From Liolophura sinensis (lineage: Eukaryota; Mollusca; Polyplacophora; Chitonida; Chitonidae), in contig NC_088304.1 in NCBI RefSeq assembly GCF_032854445.1, positions 10,987,704-11,051,703 on the forward strand: DNA of 64,000 bases, in the 5' to 3' direction. The position numbers and the translations under genes were made by a program. The notes under the pieces were generated by a model. The model was not told the origin of the DNA and made no database searches. It worked only from the letters and a program-made list of their open reading frames with translations. This document shows positions 1 through 11,712 of this stretch, piece by piece. Every line of letters begins with the position of its first letter. The first letter of the stretch is position 1.

Positions 1-247
1 ATTAATATTTACACGCTTCACCCTGAACCCAGCAGGGGAATTAATTAACCTCGGTCAAGCAGTAATACAGGGCGCATCGCGGAGACGTTTCAAGGGAGAC
101 GATCCGTGTGGAAAACTAGCAGCAGTTCATGTCAGCAGTAGCATATTTCATAGGCGGATTTGTTGCCTGGTAGAAGAGGGACTTTACCACAGAAGTAGGA
201 AATTGAGTTCGGAAGAAGCACTTAACGTACACAACTCCAGAGGCCTT

Positions 248-401
248 ATGCACGAAACAGTCTTAGTTGTCCAGAGTCCACATGCACGAAACCCTCTTAG
301 CTGCCCAGAGCCCGCTAGCACGAAACCCTTTCAGTTGTACAAATTCCGTTTGCACGAAACCATATTAGATGCCCAGAACCCGCTTGCACGAACTCTCCTA
401 A
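248..401. repeat. 36-bp minisatellite, about 4-5 units
   Basis: The core GCACGAAAC recurs about every 36 bases, joined by variants of CTCTTAGCTGCCCAGAGCCCG. Because the unit length is a multiple of three, short frames stay open across it (203-421 plus, 331-573 minus). These look like by-products of the repeat, not genes. The same array is present at 8872-9025. Confidence 0.75.
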
Positions 402-1234
402 CTAAGAGGACTGTTGGGTAGTAGGAGTACTCTGACGATGATACGCATATGTAACGGAGCCTTACACTGCTTTTATCAAGCGCTCGTAATATCCTCCTGA
501 CTTCATTTCTATTTTGCAAAGTTAAAAGCCAAGCCTTAAATGTTGGATGTACAAAACTCCTTTCATTTGACAAATATCAGACGATACCATAAAAACTAAA
601 TAAATTTAACCTTGAGCATGATGACAAACACCTACACAACAACGTACACACAAAGGAAACATGTATAACATTTATCTCATGCTTAAAAGGGTTGATTGAA
701 GCAAGGAAATGTAGGTCCAGATATATACACAAGAAAACGTTATATACATTAGTCATAAACAGCGTGCCAGCAACAGTTATCATCGCAAAATGCTCGGCCT
801 ATCTGCCCATTGGGGTCTGCGACTCGCCATCCTCGATAGCCTGTTTACGACGATCTTGACACGCCTGCCGCTGATGTTTAACGCCTACGCCTTACCGTTA
901 ATGGAAACCATTAACTACACCGAGACACAAGGTTTATCAGTATTATGATTTATACTATTTGTACAGTACGTAGATGCACTGGCCTGCTGTGAGATTATGA
1001 GATTATTAAGTTTTAGAAATTAGCTTCCAAGGTATTGGTATATTTCACAAACGCAGGGCATAGTGGTATTACCATGAAACAAAACGATATTTGAGACATT
1101 ATTACGTATGGTTACAAGAAGCATTATTTATATGTACGGTAACCAAACGTTTACATGTACAGAAAACATTATATAACGATATCAGGAGCATTATATATGG
1201 CAAGCAAGAGCATATACTTCCCTAGCCGAAAAGT

Positions 1235-1520
1235 AGCACCCGCTCTAGCTGAAATCCCCTATTTCAAATGCGTTCCGCAGGGGCTCCAAAAGCGCTCCTC
1301 ACAGGCTTAGAGCGGTCTTTCCTAATCCGGCAAAGCGCTTCACTTGAAGCGCCTGGCAGCAGTGGGAGGTTTAGAGTCGCTTCATAAACGTAGACATGTT
1401 TTGTGCTACCATGCAGCCTTGTATGAGTGGCTTTACAAACTTAAACAATTTGTCTACTTCCTCTGGAGCTTCAAAGTCGCTTCACAAACTTTCTGTCAAG
1501 CAGCCTGGTAGGAGAGGCTG
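1235..1520. repeat. Dispersed GCGCTCC/GCGCTTC motif cluster
   Basis: Short motifs such as AAGCGCTCCTCACAG, AAGCGCTTCACTTGAAGCG and AGTCGCTTCACAAAC recur irregularly here, and again at 2205-2480 (for example GTGCGCTCCAGAGGGGCTTC). The stretch is more GC-rich than its surroundings. No coding frame accounts for it. Confidence 0.4.
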
Positions 1521-2106
1521 CAGAGGCGCTCAACAGACAATTTTTCTCCTACAAAAAGTATAGTGCCTTAACTTGATCTATACAATAGGGCCAAAATTCA
1601 GTTATTAACATTTTGTATGACGAAATCCTTTAAACAATTTGACTAAAAACAGCACATAACTAAATACCCCCTTCCGCTCCTCAACATTTAGCTTTAGCAG
1701 GAGTTACATGGCTAAAATCTCTATACATGAAAATCCATTATTGTACTAAGTACCTAAACGGTGGTAACTATGAAAATAATTACACGATTATTATTAAACT
1801 TAAACATACACAAGTTAAGTTTACAGGGACAAGTCAGGCAGATGGGCAAGACAAGTCAGCTGGATGGTAAGTTTTATGAAAATCTGCGTGGTAGTTTGGG
1901 AGAAGATGCATGGACAAAATCGTGTCTACAGACAGACTGACGGACAGAATGGGCGGTAAAACAGAGTGATCCCAGTATACCCTACCCCTAATTTCGCTGA
2001 GACATAAATAAATATAACAATTCACTATAACACTTGTCCATGAAAATGTGATCAAATTTGATAATTTTAAAACGAAGAATTTATGTTGTACTGAAGCATA
2101 GTTCAC

Positions 2107-2215
2107 TTATGCGACGTCGGCCAGCATTATGGCGGGAGGAAACCAAACAGAACCCGGGGGTACACTACGACCATCCGCAGGCTGCTTGGAGACCTTCCCA
2201 CGTACGGTGAGCCAA
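2107..2215 (-). mobile_element. MetaSINE-like SINE fragment
   Basis: The central part of the commonest SINE in the window (cognate of TTCCTCCCACCATAATGCTG and CGTCGTATAAGTGAA), read on the minus strand. The tRNA-like head and AAAT tail are missing. The block-A duplicate lies at 10726-10836. Confidence 0.75.
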
Positions 2216-3036
2216 TGCGCTCACCAATGCTTTCACTGTGAGTTCAGAGGAGTTGCCTGAGCGCTCCAAATTGGATTCCTGTGGGATCCAGAGGGGCTAG
2301 CTGTGCGCTCCAGAGGGGCTTCTCGTGCTTCAGGGGCGCTGCCCTTTATATAGGTGCAGTCAGGTTTGCGGGCTTGCATTGGCTTTCCACTAAATCGCTT
2401 TCCACTGAAACGTTGTGAAAACAGTAGCGCTTCACCGGGAGCTTTAGATCTGGCTCACAGATAATTCAGAGGCGCTCCTTTTGCAGCTGTGTTGTTACAA
2501 AGAATGTCATATATAACCACGGCTAAAAATAGGATAATGCTAGCATATGCTTTGTCAGGGGGTATTATATAAATGCGAGTTCCTACATTTTAAAATGTTA
2601 TGCCGCCTGACGACTGTTGTAACATAACATGACATTACTAGATTTGTGACCTTTATAATGCTGAACGCAGCGCTAAGAGTGTCAGTTTGTTACATTACAA
2701 CATTTTTATATGATAATTTTTTTAAGTCTTCAATTTCTATCACTTCAGTAAAAGCTGTAACTTATATTCTTTCATGGTATATCGCTTGAATACTGATTTA
2801 TTATTATTTACCATTTATTATTTGCCCGGAATTTCTCTTTCGACGCATAGATCCTAGCGTTCTGAAGGTTTCCCCATCTGGCAAAGTGTTAGATTTACCG
2901 GTTTATAAGTTATCTGTAACATTTCAGTTTTATAGAGAGTTCCAATGCGAACTGTGGAAGCCGTATTAGACGAATTTGATATGCTGGCACTCATACTCAG
3001 TTTCTGTCTGAAGGATGGGGCGTTCAGGGTGGGGCG

Positions 3037-3088
<52 letters not shown>
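3037..3088. repeat. (TA)n microsatellite
   Basis: About 25 TA units. The matching tract in the other block copy (11656-11709) is interrupted and of different length, as expected of a fast-mutating microsatellite. Confidence 0.95.
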
Positions 3089-3092
<4 letters not shown>

Positions 3093-3094
3093 AT

Positions 3095-3230
3095 TCGTTA
3101 TTTCAATGTTTAAAACCCAGCCGCATAGAGAGTAAAACCAAAGCAATGACGGCAATGTGATGGTTGACAAATGGTCACACATAACGGGTAAAACCCTGTC
3201 TCTTGTTAATTTACCTAATTCATGAATACC
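3095..3230 (-). repeat. Fragment of dispersed family R2
   Basis: On the minus strand this reads as the end of a family also seen at 28196-28495, 34110-34265 and 42620-42765. Shared words include TGTGACCATTTG and GGTAAATT. The TA microsatellite abuts it. A related arrangement follows the TG microsatellite at 53670 (GTAATTCGTT...GAGTAAAACC). Confidence 0.5.
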
Positions 3231-4810
3231 AACTGGCAAGACCCCTAGCACCATGGCTTTTGTAGAATCAAGTGAGGACAAAATTGCTGTAATGTTAATT
3301 GCAATGTATTAGACGTCACTAGAAAAGACACACTTAACAGTCTACATATGCAAGGCATACATTCACTGTTATCGCCATTCAGAGAAAATTCGGTTTGATT
3401 TGATTGATTGAAATACAAAACATACTACATCGAATATGACGGGTCTCCGGGGGTACATCAATTTCCATATATCACCGGAGTGAAGGCATCACGCGCGGAT
3501 ATATCCTCGGAGTAAAAGCGAGACGCGCAGATGCAAACTGTAAATAAAATGGGAGAAAAGCTTGAACAAAATAACTTTCTCGTCTCCTCTGATCATGGCC
3601 AACGTCGGAAAAAAGGACCTTTTTTTTGTTTCGCACTGATAAAGAGAATGTGGTAAAATTGGCAAGTGGTATTGTAGAAATACGAAAGAAATCTAATGAG
3701 CATGCTGCGATAATTTTTGTTCCTATCGTGATGAAAAGGACAGTTAAAATTTTGAAGAATTTCCTTCAAACATCCTGGTAAAATCCTAAGACATTTTTGT
3801 CTTGGTTTGATGCAAACATATATCCTTTGAATGTCTTCGTCATTCCTACATAGAGTTAAATCACCGTCCACATAGTGCTGTATTCTGTAAAGATCAATCA
3901 GTCTCGTCCCTGCCTGTTGATCGCAATATCACTGTGTTAGTCGTGAACGAGAGGGAACTGGTGTGGTAGATAAGGCGAGGAATCGGCCCCAGTGCAAGAA
4001 ACTGTGCAACAAGCGAAACTGACTATGGCTGTATGACTGACTGACAGCTGCTGACACGCTCGTAAGGTTATTTTTTAGTTCTGTTTAAATTTTCTTTTCC
4101 TGTTACATGGAAAGCATGCATTAAAGAAATGTATTAACTGGAAAAATTCGTAGCCTGCTCCAGTCACACTGAAATATCTTTTTTTTTTAGCATTAGTCAC
4201 TGTAGAGTAGAGAAAATCACTTCACCGGAAAAGCAACTTTCTGAAAAATTCCAGAGCACGCAGTTATAAACCAGTCAATTAAATACATATATAACAAATG
4301 TTCAGCCTTCTACTTCCGCTGCGCATAACATATTAATGATAGCTAGAGGGTCACATGTGCTCTCAACCAGGATTCACGCATGATTTCACTATAGGTGCCA
4401 CATGTTACGTAATACCATGGCTTAAAAATTATCCACTCTAATTATTGATAAATTATTGCACCTATTCAATGCAAGACAGCCTATATCTTTACTCACACAA
4501 AAATGTATGTTGCCAATGACCCCCCCCCCCCCCAATAGGAATCTACCTCCCATGGAGTTGTAACCTGTTCTCCACAGTGACTTCGTCTGTACGCTGTACT
4601 GTGAAGGAAGCCTGAGAGACTACGGCAGAAGTACAAATTTTAAAACTTGCCAAAATTAACAAAATTGATCACATTTATAAAGCTTTTTTATACCTATGAA
4701 GACAAATGTTAACTAAAATGAAACTTTAACAGCACGTAGAGATACGCACATGAAAGTTTCAGTAAAAATATTTTTCTGGTTAACGTTGATCTTTATGTTG
4801 TAAATTAAAT

Positions 4811-5080
4811 TTATTTATTTATTTATTTGATTGGAGTTTACGCTGTATTCAAGGAAATTTCACTTATACGACGGCGGACAGCATTATGGTGGGAGGAAAC
4901 CGGGCAGAGGCCGGGGAAAACCCACCACCATCCGCAGGTTGCTGGAAAACCTTCCCACGTACGGCCGGAGAGGAAGCCAGCATGAGCTGGACTTGAACTC
5001 ACAGCGACCGCATTGGTGCGAGGCCCCTGGGTCATTACGCTGCCCTAGCGCGCTAAACAAGTGAGTCACGGAGGCCCCTA
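4811..5080 (-). mobile_element. MetaSINE-like SINE, near full length
   Basis: On the minus strand it has a tRNA-like head (GGGGCCTCCGTGACTCACTT, then the B-box-like GAGTTCAAGTCC), a conserved body with the TTTCCTCCCACCATAATGCTG core, and an (AAAT)n tail. In this orientation the tail is at 4811-4828 and the head ends at 5080. It is also present in block copy 2 (13432-13701), so it inserted before the block was duplicated. Confidence 0.88.
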
Positions 5081-5658
5081 TTGTAAATTAAAAACACACC
5101 CATCGCAGTATTTTGTCGTCTCATCTTCTTGGTGCGTTTCATTTGATAAGGACTAACCCTGACCTTGCATGACTGACCTAAATCAGCCCATCAGTGACTG
5201 CGATGGCGTAACTCCGCTGACAGAAACATATGACAGGTCTGACGTTTAATAAATATACTATTCAGTCAGGGAGCAATAATATTAATAGAAATTTGCATCG
5301 ATTCATTTAACCCTCTTTCAACGTCGGAAGGCTCTGAACTTCATTACCGACGCGAATTGTATTAAAGATTTGATTTTTTTGGCCACAAAAAAAGAAACGC
5401 AAAGGGAGACAACTCTGTGTAAAGAGTAGGCCTTGCCATGTAATACACTCGGTAGAGATAATGTATTCCCGGTCAATCTGAGCTCCACAAATAATAAGAA
5501 GAAGGACTGATCGATTGATTAGCTTGTTTTAACCTTTCATAACAAAAAAAAAACAAGTCGGCATTTCAGTTCAAATCTAAGTTCAGCAATAATACTTAAG
5601 TCCAACTAAAAAGTCTAAGGCTCCCACGTGATCCCGGCGACAGTGCACTCGCACTACA

Positions 5659-7612
5659 CCATAACAATTGACAAGAGCCTTATTTCACCTGTTACGTGTG
5701 ACCATTTGCCAACTCTCCGACTGTCGTCGCTGCTTGTTTTACTCTCTGTGTTGTACTTGTTGGTTATAGTATAACCACTAAACCAGCACTCGCCCCACAT
5801 TTGCCTAAAGACATGTATTTTACCTAAATCTATGGCTAAAAAGCATGATGTGATTGTTTATGTCTGCTGGAACAATTCCCAGCATGGACTTAAATTAACC
5901 CATGTGCTGTAATGTATTTACAGAAAGATGCTCTAAAAATCAACGTCGCTCCCATTGGATGGCCGTGTGAAGATGATTTCCTACAGACGACTTATATCCT
6001 ATCGAGCAATGTATAAAGTACATTTCCGTAACTGTATTGAAAATATTATTTAGCAATGTCTTAAAGCTTTATATATAAATATATCATACCTATAAAGATA
6101 TACGGCTATGTGTTTACTGAAGTCAGTTGTTAGTCCCTTGTAAGGTTTGAACATAGTCCCAGCCAGATTGTTCACATTAAATTATTTCACAAAAGACATC
6201 AAAAAAATCAAGATATCAAGAAAATAACAACGATTCCGCTTAAAATACTACAATTGCTATTCAGGATATCTATGATTGAATTCCTGTTTAATTATCAGCT
6301 GAAGCTGCCGATCAGATCGGTAAGGACAAAAGACAGCTAAAACTATGCAAATATCGCAAATTTCCAAGCATGAAATATGTGACATTTTCACAGAGAGGAG
6401 ATTGCGAGTTATTATGGTGTTAAAGGAAATTCATATTGCGTGTGGGTATACATCACCCATAGGATAATAATGAGTTGTATTGCAGAGAAGTAAAGTGGCT
6501 TATTATCTCAAACTGATAAATGTCAGTGAAAAAAGTCAAAAGACTTGAACCGTCGTTCAGGAAACCTGGAGAAATATAAATGGCCAGATAAGAGACAACA
6601 ATTTAGACAAGCATCAAATCGTACATGTGTATCCAACGCGTAAACCATGAAGGGATGTTACAAGTTAACAGTTGTACTGAATGCGCAATGTTGAGTACAT
6701 ACAGGTGGAAAGGTCATTTCTGTAAGATGATTGTAAATTTATCACCTGTCACACAAGTATCCCGTTTTAGGCAAATAGTGGTGAAAATCTCTGGAATTGT
6801 GCATATGGGCTCTTCATACTTCATTTAGCTGCCAAAAATACCCGAAAACTTGAGTTTTCCGATTTGTAATAATGAATACGCATGGCAGGTTTACCTGATT
6901 AAGTAAACGTCAAGTTTGGTGTATGGAAAGTGACATGCTAATAAGTATAACCCCTGTAAGTGTATAACTACTCTATACCGCTTGTTATTTTAATACTGTG
7001 CGTGGTAACTATACAGATATCATATCTAAAGTTATATAATTTCTTAAGCTATATCATTTCTGTTCGCAAGGCAGGTTCTTTTAATATGTTAAATGTGATG
7101 ACAACACAGCATTTAGAGTAATTCTAGAACACTGAAGACTAATAAATTACAGTCAACATCACTGCTTCTTTCACCTATTTCTACTTAAGGGTACATGTAA
7201 ATTGCTACTATTTATGCATTTACACGATCAGTTAGAATAAAACCTTTAATTATACTGATTCTCTGTAATTTAAACAAATGAAGTGCCCTGAAAACAACTC
7301 CTATATTCTAAAGCTTATTTTTGTATATATTTTTTTATGTTTATCTTTGTTAACAATTGTGTAGCAAAGAGATGCTGCTTTTATAAATGATGCACGATTG
7401 CAAGACTTTGTTTTCTTTGCTTATCTCAGCAATACAATAGATATTACCTGGACTTGCATTTGTTGTCGGTCACATCAATTCGGGGAAATCGTTTATGAAA
7501 TCGGTTATGAACAATGGATGAGTATTCCGATGAGTGCAAATTGTGCCTCGCTGTGTACAAGTTACAGTCGTCACAAGACGAAAAGAAGCCGTCAATATCT
7601 TCAACAGCAAGT
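5659..7612. repeat. Long dispersed repeat D, copy 1 (about 1.95 kb)
   Basis: It matches 51829-53536 at high identity from CCATAACAATTGACAAGAGCC onward. A difference of about 240 bp at 7105-7340 contains an R2-like fragment here. The longest shared open frame (6625-6828, 67 codons) has no hallmark of a real protein and survives because the copies are so alike. The block starts exactly where block A ends. Confidence 0.85.
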
Positions 7613-7647
7613 ATGAATACACCAATCAAATAAATAAATAAATAAAT

Positions 7648-7860
7648 TTCGCTTGGGTGTCAGGGCTGACAGGTTAGAACATGGAAATGGGACTGGTTGG
7701 CCCGGTGTCAATATAATGTGACTGAGTGGGTTGTCACGTCTGGTGTCTTCGGCAGGGAACTTCTGTGGCGGCAGCGCTTTAGCGGCATGGACTCGTCCTG
7801 CTATACACGAAGACACAGTATATGTACACACAAGCAATGATTCCTAGTAGTCACGCGTTC
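7648..7860 (+). mobile_element. SINE type 2 body fragment
   Basis: Matches the body of the tRNA-headed element at 21178-21540: GTGTCAATATAATGTGACTG, GTCTGGTGTCTTCGGCA and a late GTACACAC word occur in the same order. The tRNA-like head is missing. Confidence 0.7.
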
Positions 7861-8354
7861 CTTGTCGTTCGAAGAATCCGTCACCTGGATCTCCTGATGC
7901 GACTCGGCGATAGTGTACAAAGCTGTCAACCTCCTGTATAACCCTGGACATAACCAGCAGTTTAAAGTCTCAGTGAATATGCCACATGGTCAGTACACTG
8001 TAAAATGTAAGTGTGGTGCAGCCTTCCTGGGTGATCAGATATACTTTTTTCTTCCCTTTATTGACTTACGGGACTATGGAAGATTTTTTTTTTAAGAAAT
8101 GTCACTAAGACATTTAGGCAAATTATTACCGTTATATATACAGGTAAATGATTTATCTTATGTTGTTCCCAAAGTCACATGTACACTCTTGCCAAATTTC
8201 GGGTGAAAATTTCGTTATGGAGTGCCAGTAAAGCTTAACAAACAAGAGACTACAATTTTGCATTAAGGTGATGTCCCTACACTGACCAGCTAAACAACTA
8301 AATTTATATACAAATCTGGACATATTTTTTAAAACATTACATTCTCTGGCCATA

Positions 8355-8505
8355 CATGGGAAGGTCTTCCAGAAACCTGTGGATGGTCGTGAGTTTCCCG
8401 GGCTCTGCCCGATTTCCTCCCACCGTAATGTTGGTCGTCGTCGTATAAGTGAAATATTCTTCAGAACGGCGTGGAAACACCAATCAAATAAATAAATAAA
8501 GAAAA
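8355..8505 (+). mobile_element. MetaSINE-like SINE, head-truncated
   Basis: Starts in the body at CATGGGAAGGTCTTCCAG and runs through GATTTCCTCCCACCGTAATG and GTATAAGTGAAATATTCTTC to ACACCAATCAAATAAATAAA. The tRNA-like head is missing, as is usual for 5'-truncated copies. Confidence 0.85.
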
Positions 8506-10725
8506 CAATAAATAATATTGAGATTAACATGTATTAATAAACGCAAGACTAACCTGAACTATCATTATTAAAATAAAAGATACAACGCTTGCTTAAAAGC
8601 CTAACGTATATTTATTAGAACATAATTAATATTTACACGCTTCACCCTGAACCCAGCAGGGGAATTAATTAACCTCGGTCAAGCAGTAATACAGGGCGCA
8701 TCGCGGAGACGTTTCAAGGGAGACGATCCGTGTGGAAAACTAGCAGCAGTTCATGTCAGCAGTAGCATATTTCATAGGCGGATTTGTTGCCTGGTAGAAG
8801 AGGGACTTTACCACAGAAGTAGGAAATTGAGTTCGGAAGAAGCACTTAACGTACACAACTCCAGAGGCCTTATGCACGAAACAGTCTTAGTTGTCCAGAG
8901 TCCACATGCACGAAACCCTCTTAGCTGCCCAGAGCCCGCTAGCACGAAACCCTTTCAGTTGTACAAATTCCGTTTGCACGAAACCATATTAGATGCCCAG
9001 AACCCGCTTGCACGAACTCTCCTAACTAAGAGGACTGTTGGGTAGTAGGAGTACTCTGACGATGATACGCATATGTAACGGAGCCTTACACTGCTTTTAT
9101 CAAGCGCTCGTAATATCCTCCTGACTTCATTTCTATTTTGCAAAGTTAAAAGCCAAGCCTTAAATGTTGGATGTACAAAACTCCTTTCATTTGACAAATA
9201 TCAGACGATACCATAAAACTAAATAAATTTAACCTTGAGCATGATGACAAACACCTACACAACAACGTACACACAAAGGAAACATGTATAACATTTATCT
9301 CATGCTTAAAAGGGTTGATTGAAGCAAGGAAATGTAGGTCCAGATATATACACAAGAAAACGTTATATACATTAGTCATAAACAGCGTGCCAGCAACAGT
9401 TATCATCGCAAAATGCTCGGCCTATCTGCCCATTGGGGTCTGCGACTCGCCATCCTCGATAGCCTGTTTACGACGATCTTGACACGCCTGCCGCTGATGT
9501 TTAACGCCTACGCCTTACCGTTAATGGAAACCATTAACTACACCGAGACACAAGGTTTATCAGTATTATGATTTATACTATTTGTACAGTACGTAGATGC
9601 ACTGGCCTGCTGTGAGATTATGAGATTATTAAGTTTTAGAAATTAGCTTCCAAGGTATTGGTATATTTCACAAACGCAGGGCATAGTGGTATTACCATGA
9701 AACAAAACGATATTTGAGACATTATTATGTATGGTTACAAGAAGATTTATATGTACGGTAACCAAACGTTTACATGTACAGAAAACATTATATAACGATA
9801 TCAGGAGCATTATATATGGCAAGCAAGAGCATATACTTCCCTAGCCGAAAAGTAGCACCCGCTCTAGCTGAAATCCCCTATTTCAAATGCGTTCCGCAGG
9901 GGCTCCAAAAGCGCTCCTCACAGGCTTAGAGCGGTCTTTCCTAATCCGGCAAAGCGCTTCACTTGAAGCGCCTGGCAGCAGTGGGAGGTTTAGAGTCGCT
10001 TCATAAACGTAGACATGTTTTGTGCTACCATGCAGCCTTGTATGAGTGGCTTTACAAACTTAAACAATTTGTCTACTTCCTCTGGAGCTTCAAAGTCGCT
10101 TCACAAACTTTCTGTCAAGCAGCCTGGTAGGAGAGGCTGCAGAGGCGCTCAACAGACAATTTTTCTCCTACAAAAAGTATAGTGCCTTAACTTGATCTAT
10201 ACAATAGGGCCAAAATTCAGTTATTAACATTTTGTATGACGAAATCCTTTAAACAATTTGACTAAAAACAGCACATAACTAAATACCCCCTTCCGCTCCT
10301 CAACATTTAGCTTTAGCAGGAGTTACATGGCTAAAATCTCTATACATGAAAATCCATTATTGTACTAAGTACCTAAACGGTGGTAACTATGAAAATAATT
10401 ACACGATTATTATTAAACTTAAACATACACAAGTTAAGTTTACAGGGACAAGTCAGGCAGATGGGCAAGACAAGTCAGCTGGATGGTAAGTTTTATGAAA
10501 ATCTGCGTGGTAGTTTGGGAGAAGATGCATGGACAAAATCGTGTCTACAGACAGACTGACGGACAGAATGGGCGGTAAAACAGAGTGATCCCAGTATACC
10601 CTACCCCTAATTTCGCTGAAACATAAATAAATATAACAATTCACTATAACACTTGTCCATGAAAATGTGATCAAATTTGATAATTTTAAAACGAAGAATT
10701 TATGTTGTACTGAAGCATAGTTCAC

Positions 10726-10836
10726 TTATGCGACGTCGGCCAGCATTATGGCGGGAGGAAACCAAACAGAACCCGGGGGTACACTACGACCATCCGCAGG
10801 CTGCTTGGAGACCTTCCCACGTACGGTGAGCCAATG
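10726..10836 (-). mobile_element. MetaSINE-like SINE fragment (block copy 2)
   Basis: Duplicate of the fragment at 2107-2215, carried along with block A. Confidence 0.75.
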
Positions 10837-11655
10837 CGCTCACCAATGCTTTCACTGTGAGTTCAGAGGAGTTGCCTGAGCGCTCCAAATTGGATTCCTG
10901 TGGGATCCAGAGGGGCTAGCTGTGCGCTCCAGAGGGGCTTCTCGTGCTTCAGGGGCGCTGCCCTTTATATAGGTGCAGTCAGGTTTGCGGGCTTGCATTG
11001 GCTTTCCACTAAATCGCTTTCCACTGAAACGTTGTGAAAACAGTAGCGCTTCACCGGGAGCTTTAGATCTGGCTCACAGATAATTCAGAGGCGCTCCTTT
11101 TGCAGCTGTGTTGTTACAAAGAATGTCATATATAACCACGGCTAAAAATAGGATAATGCTAGCATATGCTTTGTCAGGGGGTATTATATAAATGCGAGTT
11201 CCTACATTTTAAAATGTTATGCCGCCTGACGACTGTTGTAACATAACATGACATTACTAGATTTGTGACCTTTATAATGCTGAACGCAGCGCTAAGAGTG
11301 TCAGTTTGTTACATTACAACATTTTTATATGATAATTTTTTTAAGTCTTCAATTTCTATCACTTCAGTAAAAGCTGTAACTTATATTCTTTCATGGTATA
11401 TCGCTTGAATACTGATTTATTATTATTTACCATTTATTATTTGCCCGGAATTTCTCTTTCGACGCATAGATCCTAGCGTTCTGAAGGTTTCCCCATCTGG
11501 CAAAGTGTTAGATTTACCGGTTTATAAGTTATCTGTAACATTTCAGTTTATAGAGAGTTCCAATGCGAACTGTGGAAGCCGTATTAGACGAATTTGATAT
11601 GCTGGCACTCATACTCAGTTTCTGTCTGAAGGATGGGGCGTTCAGGGTGGGGCGT

Positions 11656-11670
11656 TATATATATATATAT

Positions 11671-11709
<39 letters not shown>
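11656..11709. repeat. (TA)n microsatellite, interrupted
   Basis: Allelic-like counterpart of 3037-3088, broken by TATTATATAATAT. Confidence 0.95.

Positions 11710-11712
<3 letters not shown>

Larger units (their letters stand above)
1..5658. repeat. Long duplicated block A, copy 1 (5.66 kb)
   Basis: This block is repeated almost base for base at 8625-14282. The differences I found are few: single substitutions, 1-4 base indels, and length changes in the TA and C tracts. It has no open frame longer than about 92 codons and no domain I recognise. Inside it are a 36-bp minisatellite (248-401), clusters of a GCGCTCC/GCGCTTC motif (1235-1520, 2205-2480), two minus-strand SINE pieces (2107-2215, 4811-5080) and a TA microsatellite. 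Copy 1 starts at or before the first base of the window, so its left end is not visible. Its right end lies at 5658, just after a small hairpin (AGTGC-ACTC-GCACT). Confidence 0.9.
7613..8624. other. Spacer between repeat D and block A copy 2
   Basis: It contains an (AAAT)n tail remnant (about 7626-7650), a second-type SINE body (7648-7860), a MetaSINE-like fragment (8355-8505) and otherwise unique AT-rich DNA. I see no gene. Confidence 0.7.

Noticed and set aside
203-421. 72-codon plus-strand frame, repeated at 8827-9045
   Set aside because: It runs through a 36-bp minisatellite whose period is a multiple of three, so it stays open by construction. The two copies are identical because block A is duplicated.
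6625-6828. 67-codon frame conserved at 52779-52982
   Set aside because: It is preserved only because the whole 1.95-kb repeat is nearly identical. The changes are not concentrated at third positions and no protein feature is visible.
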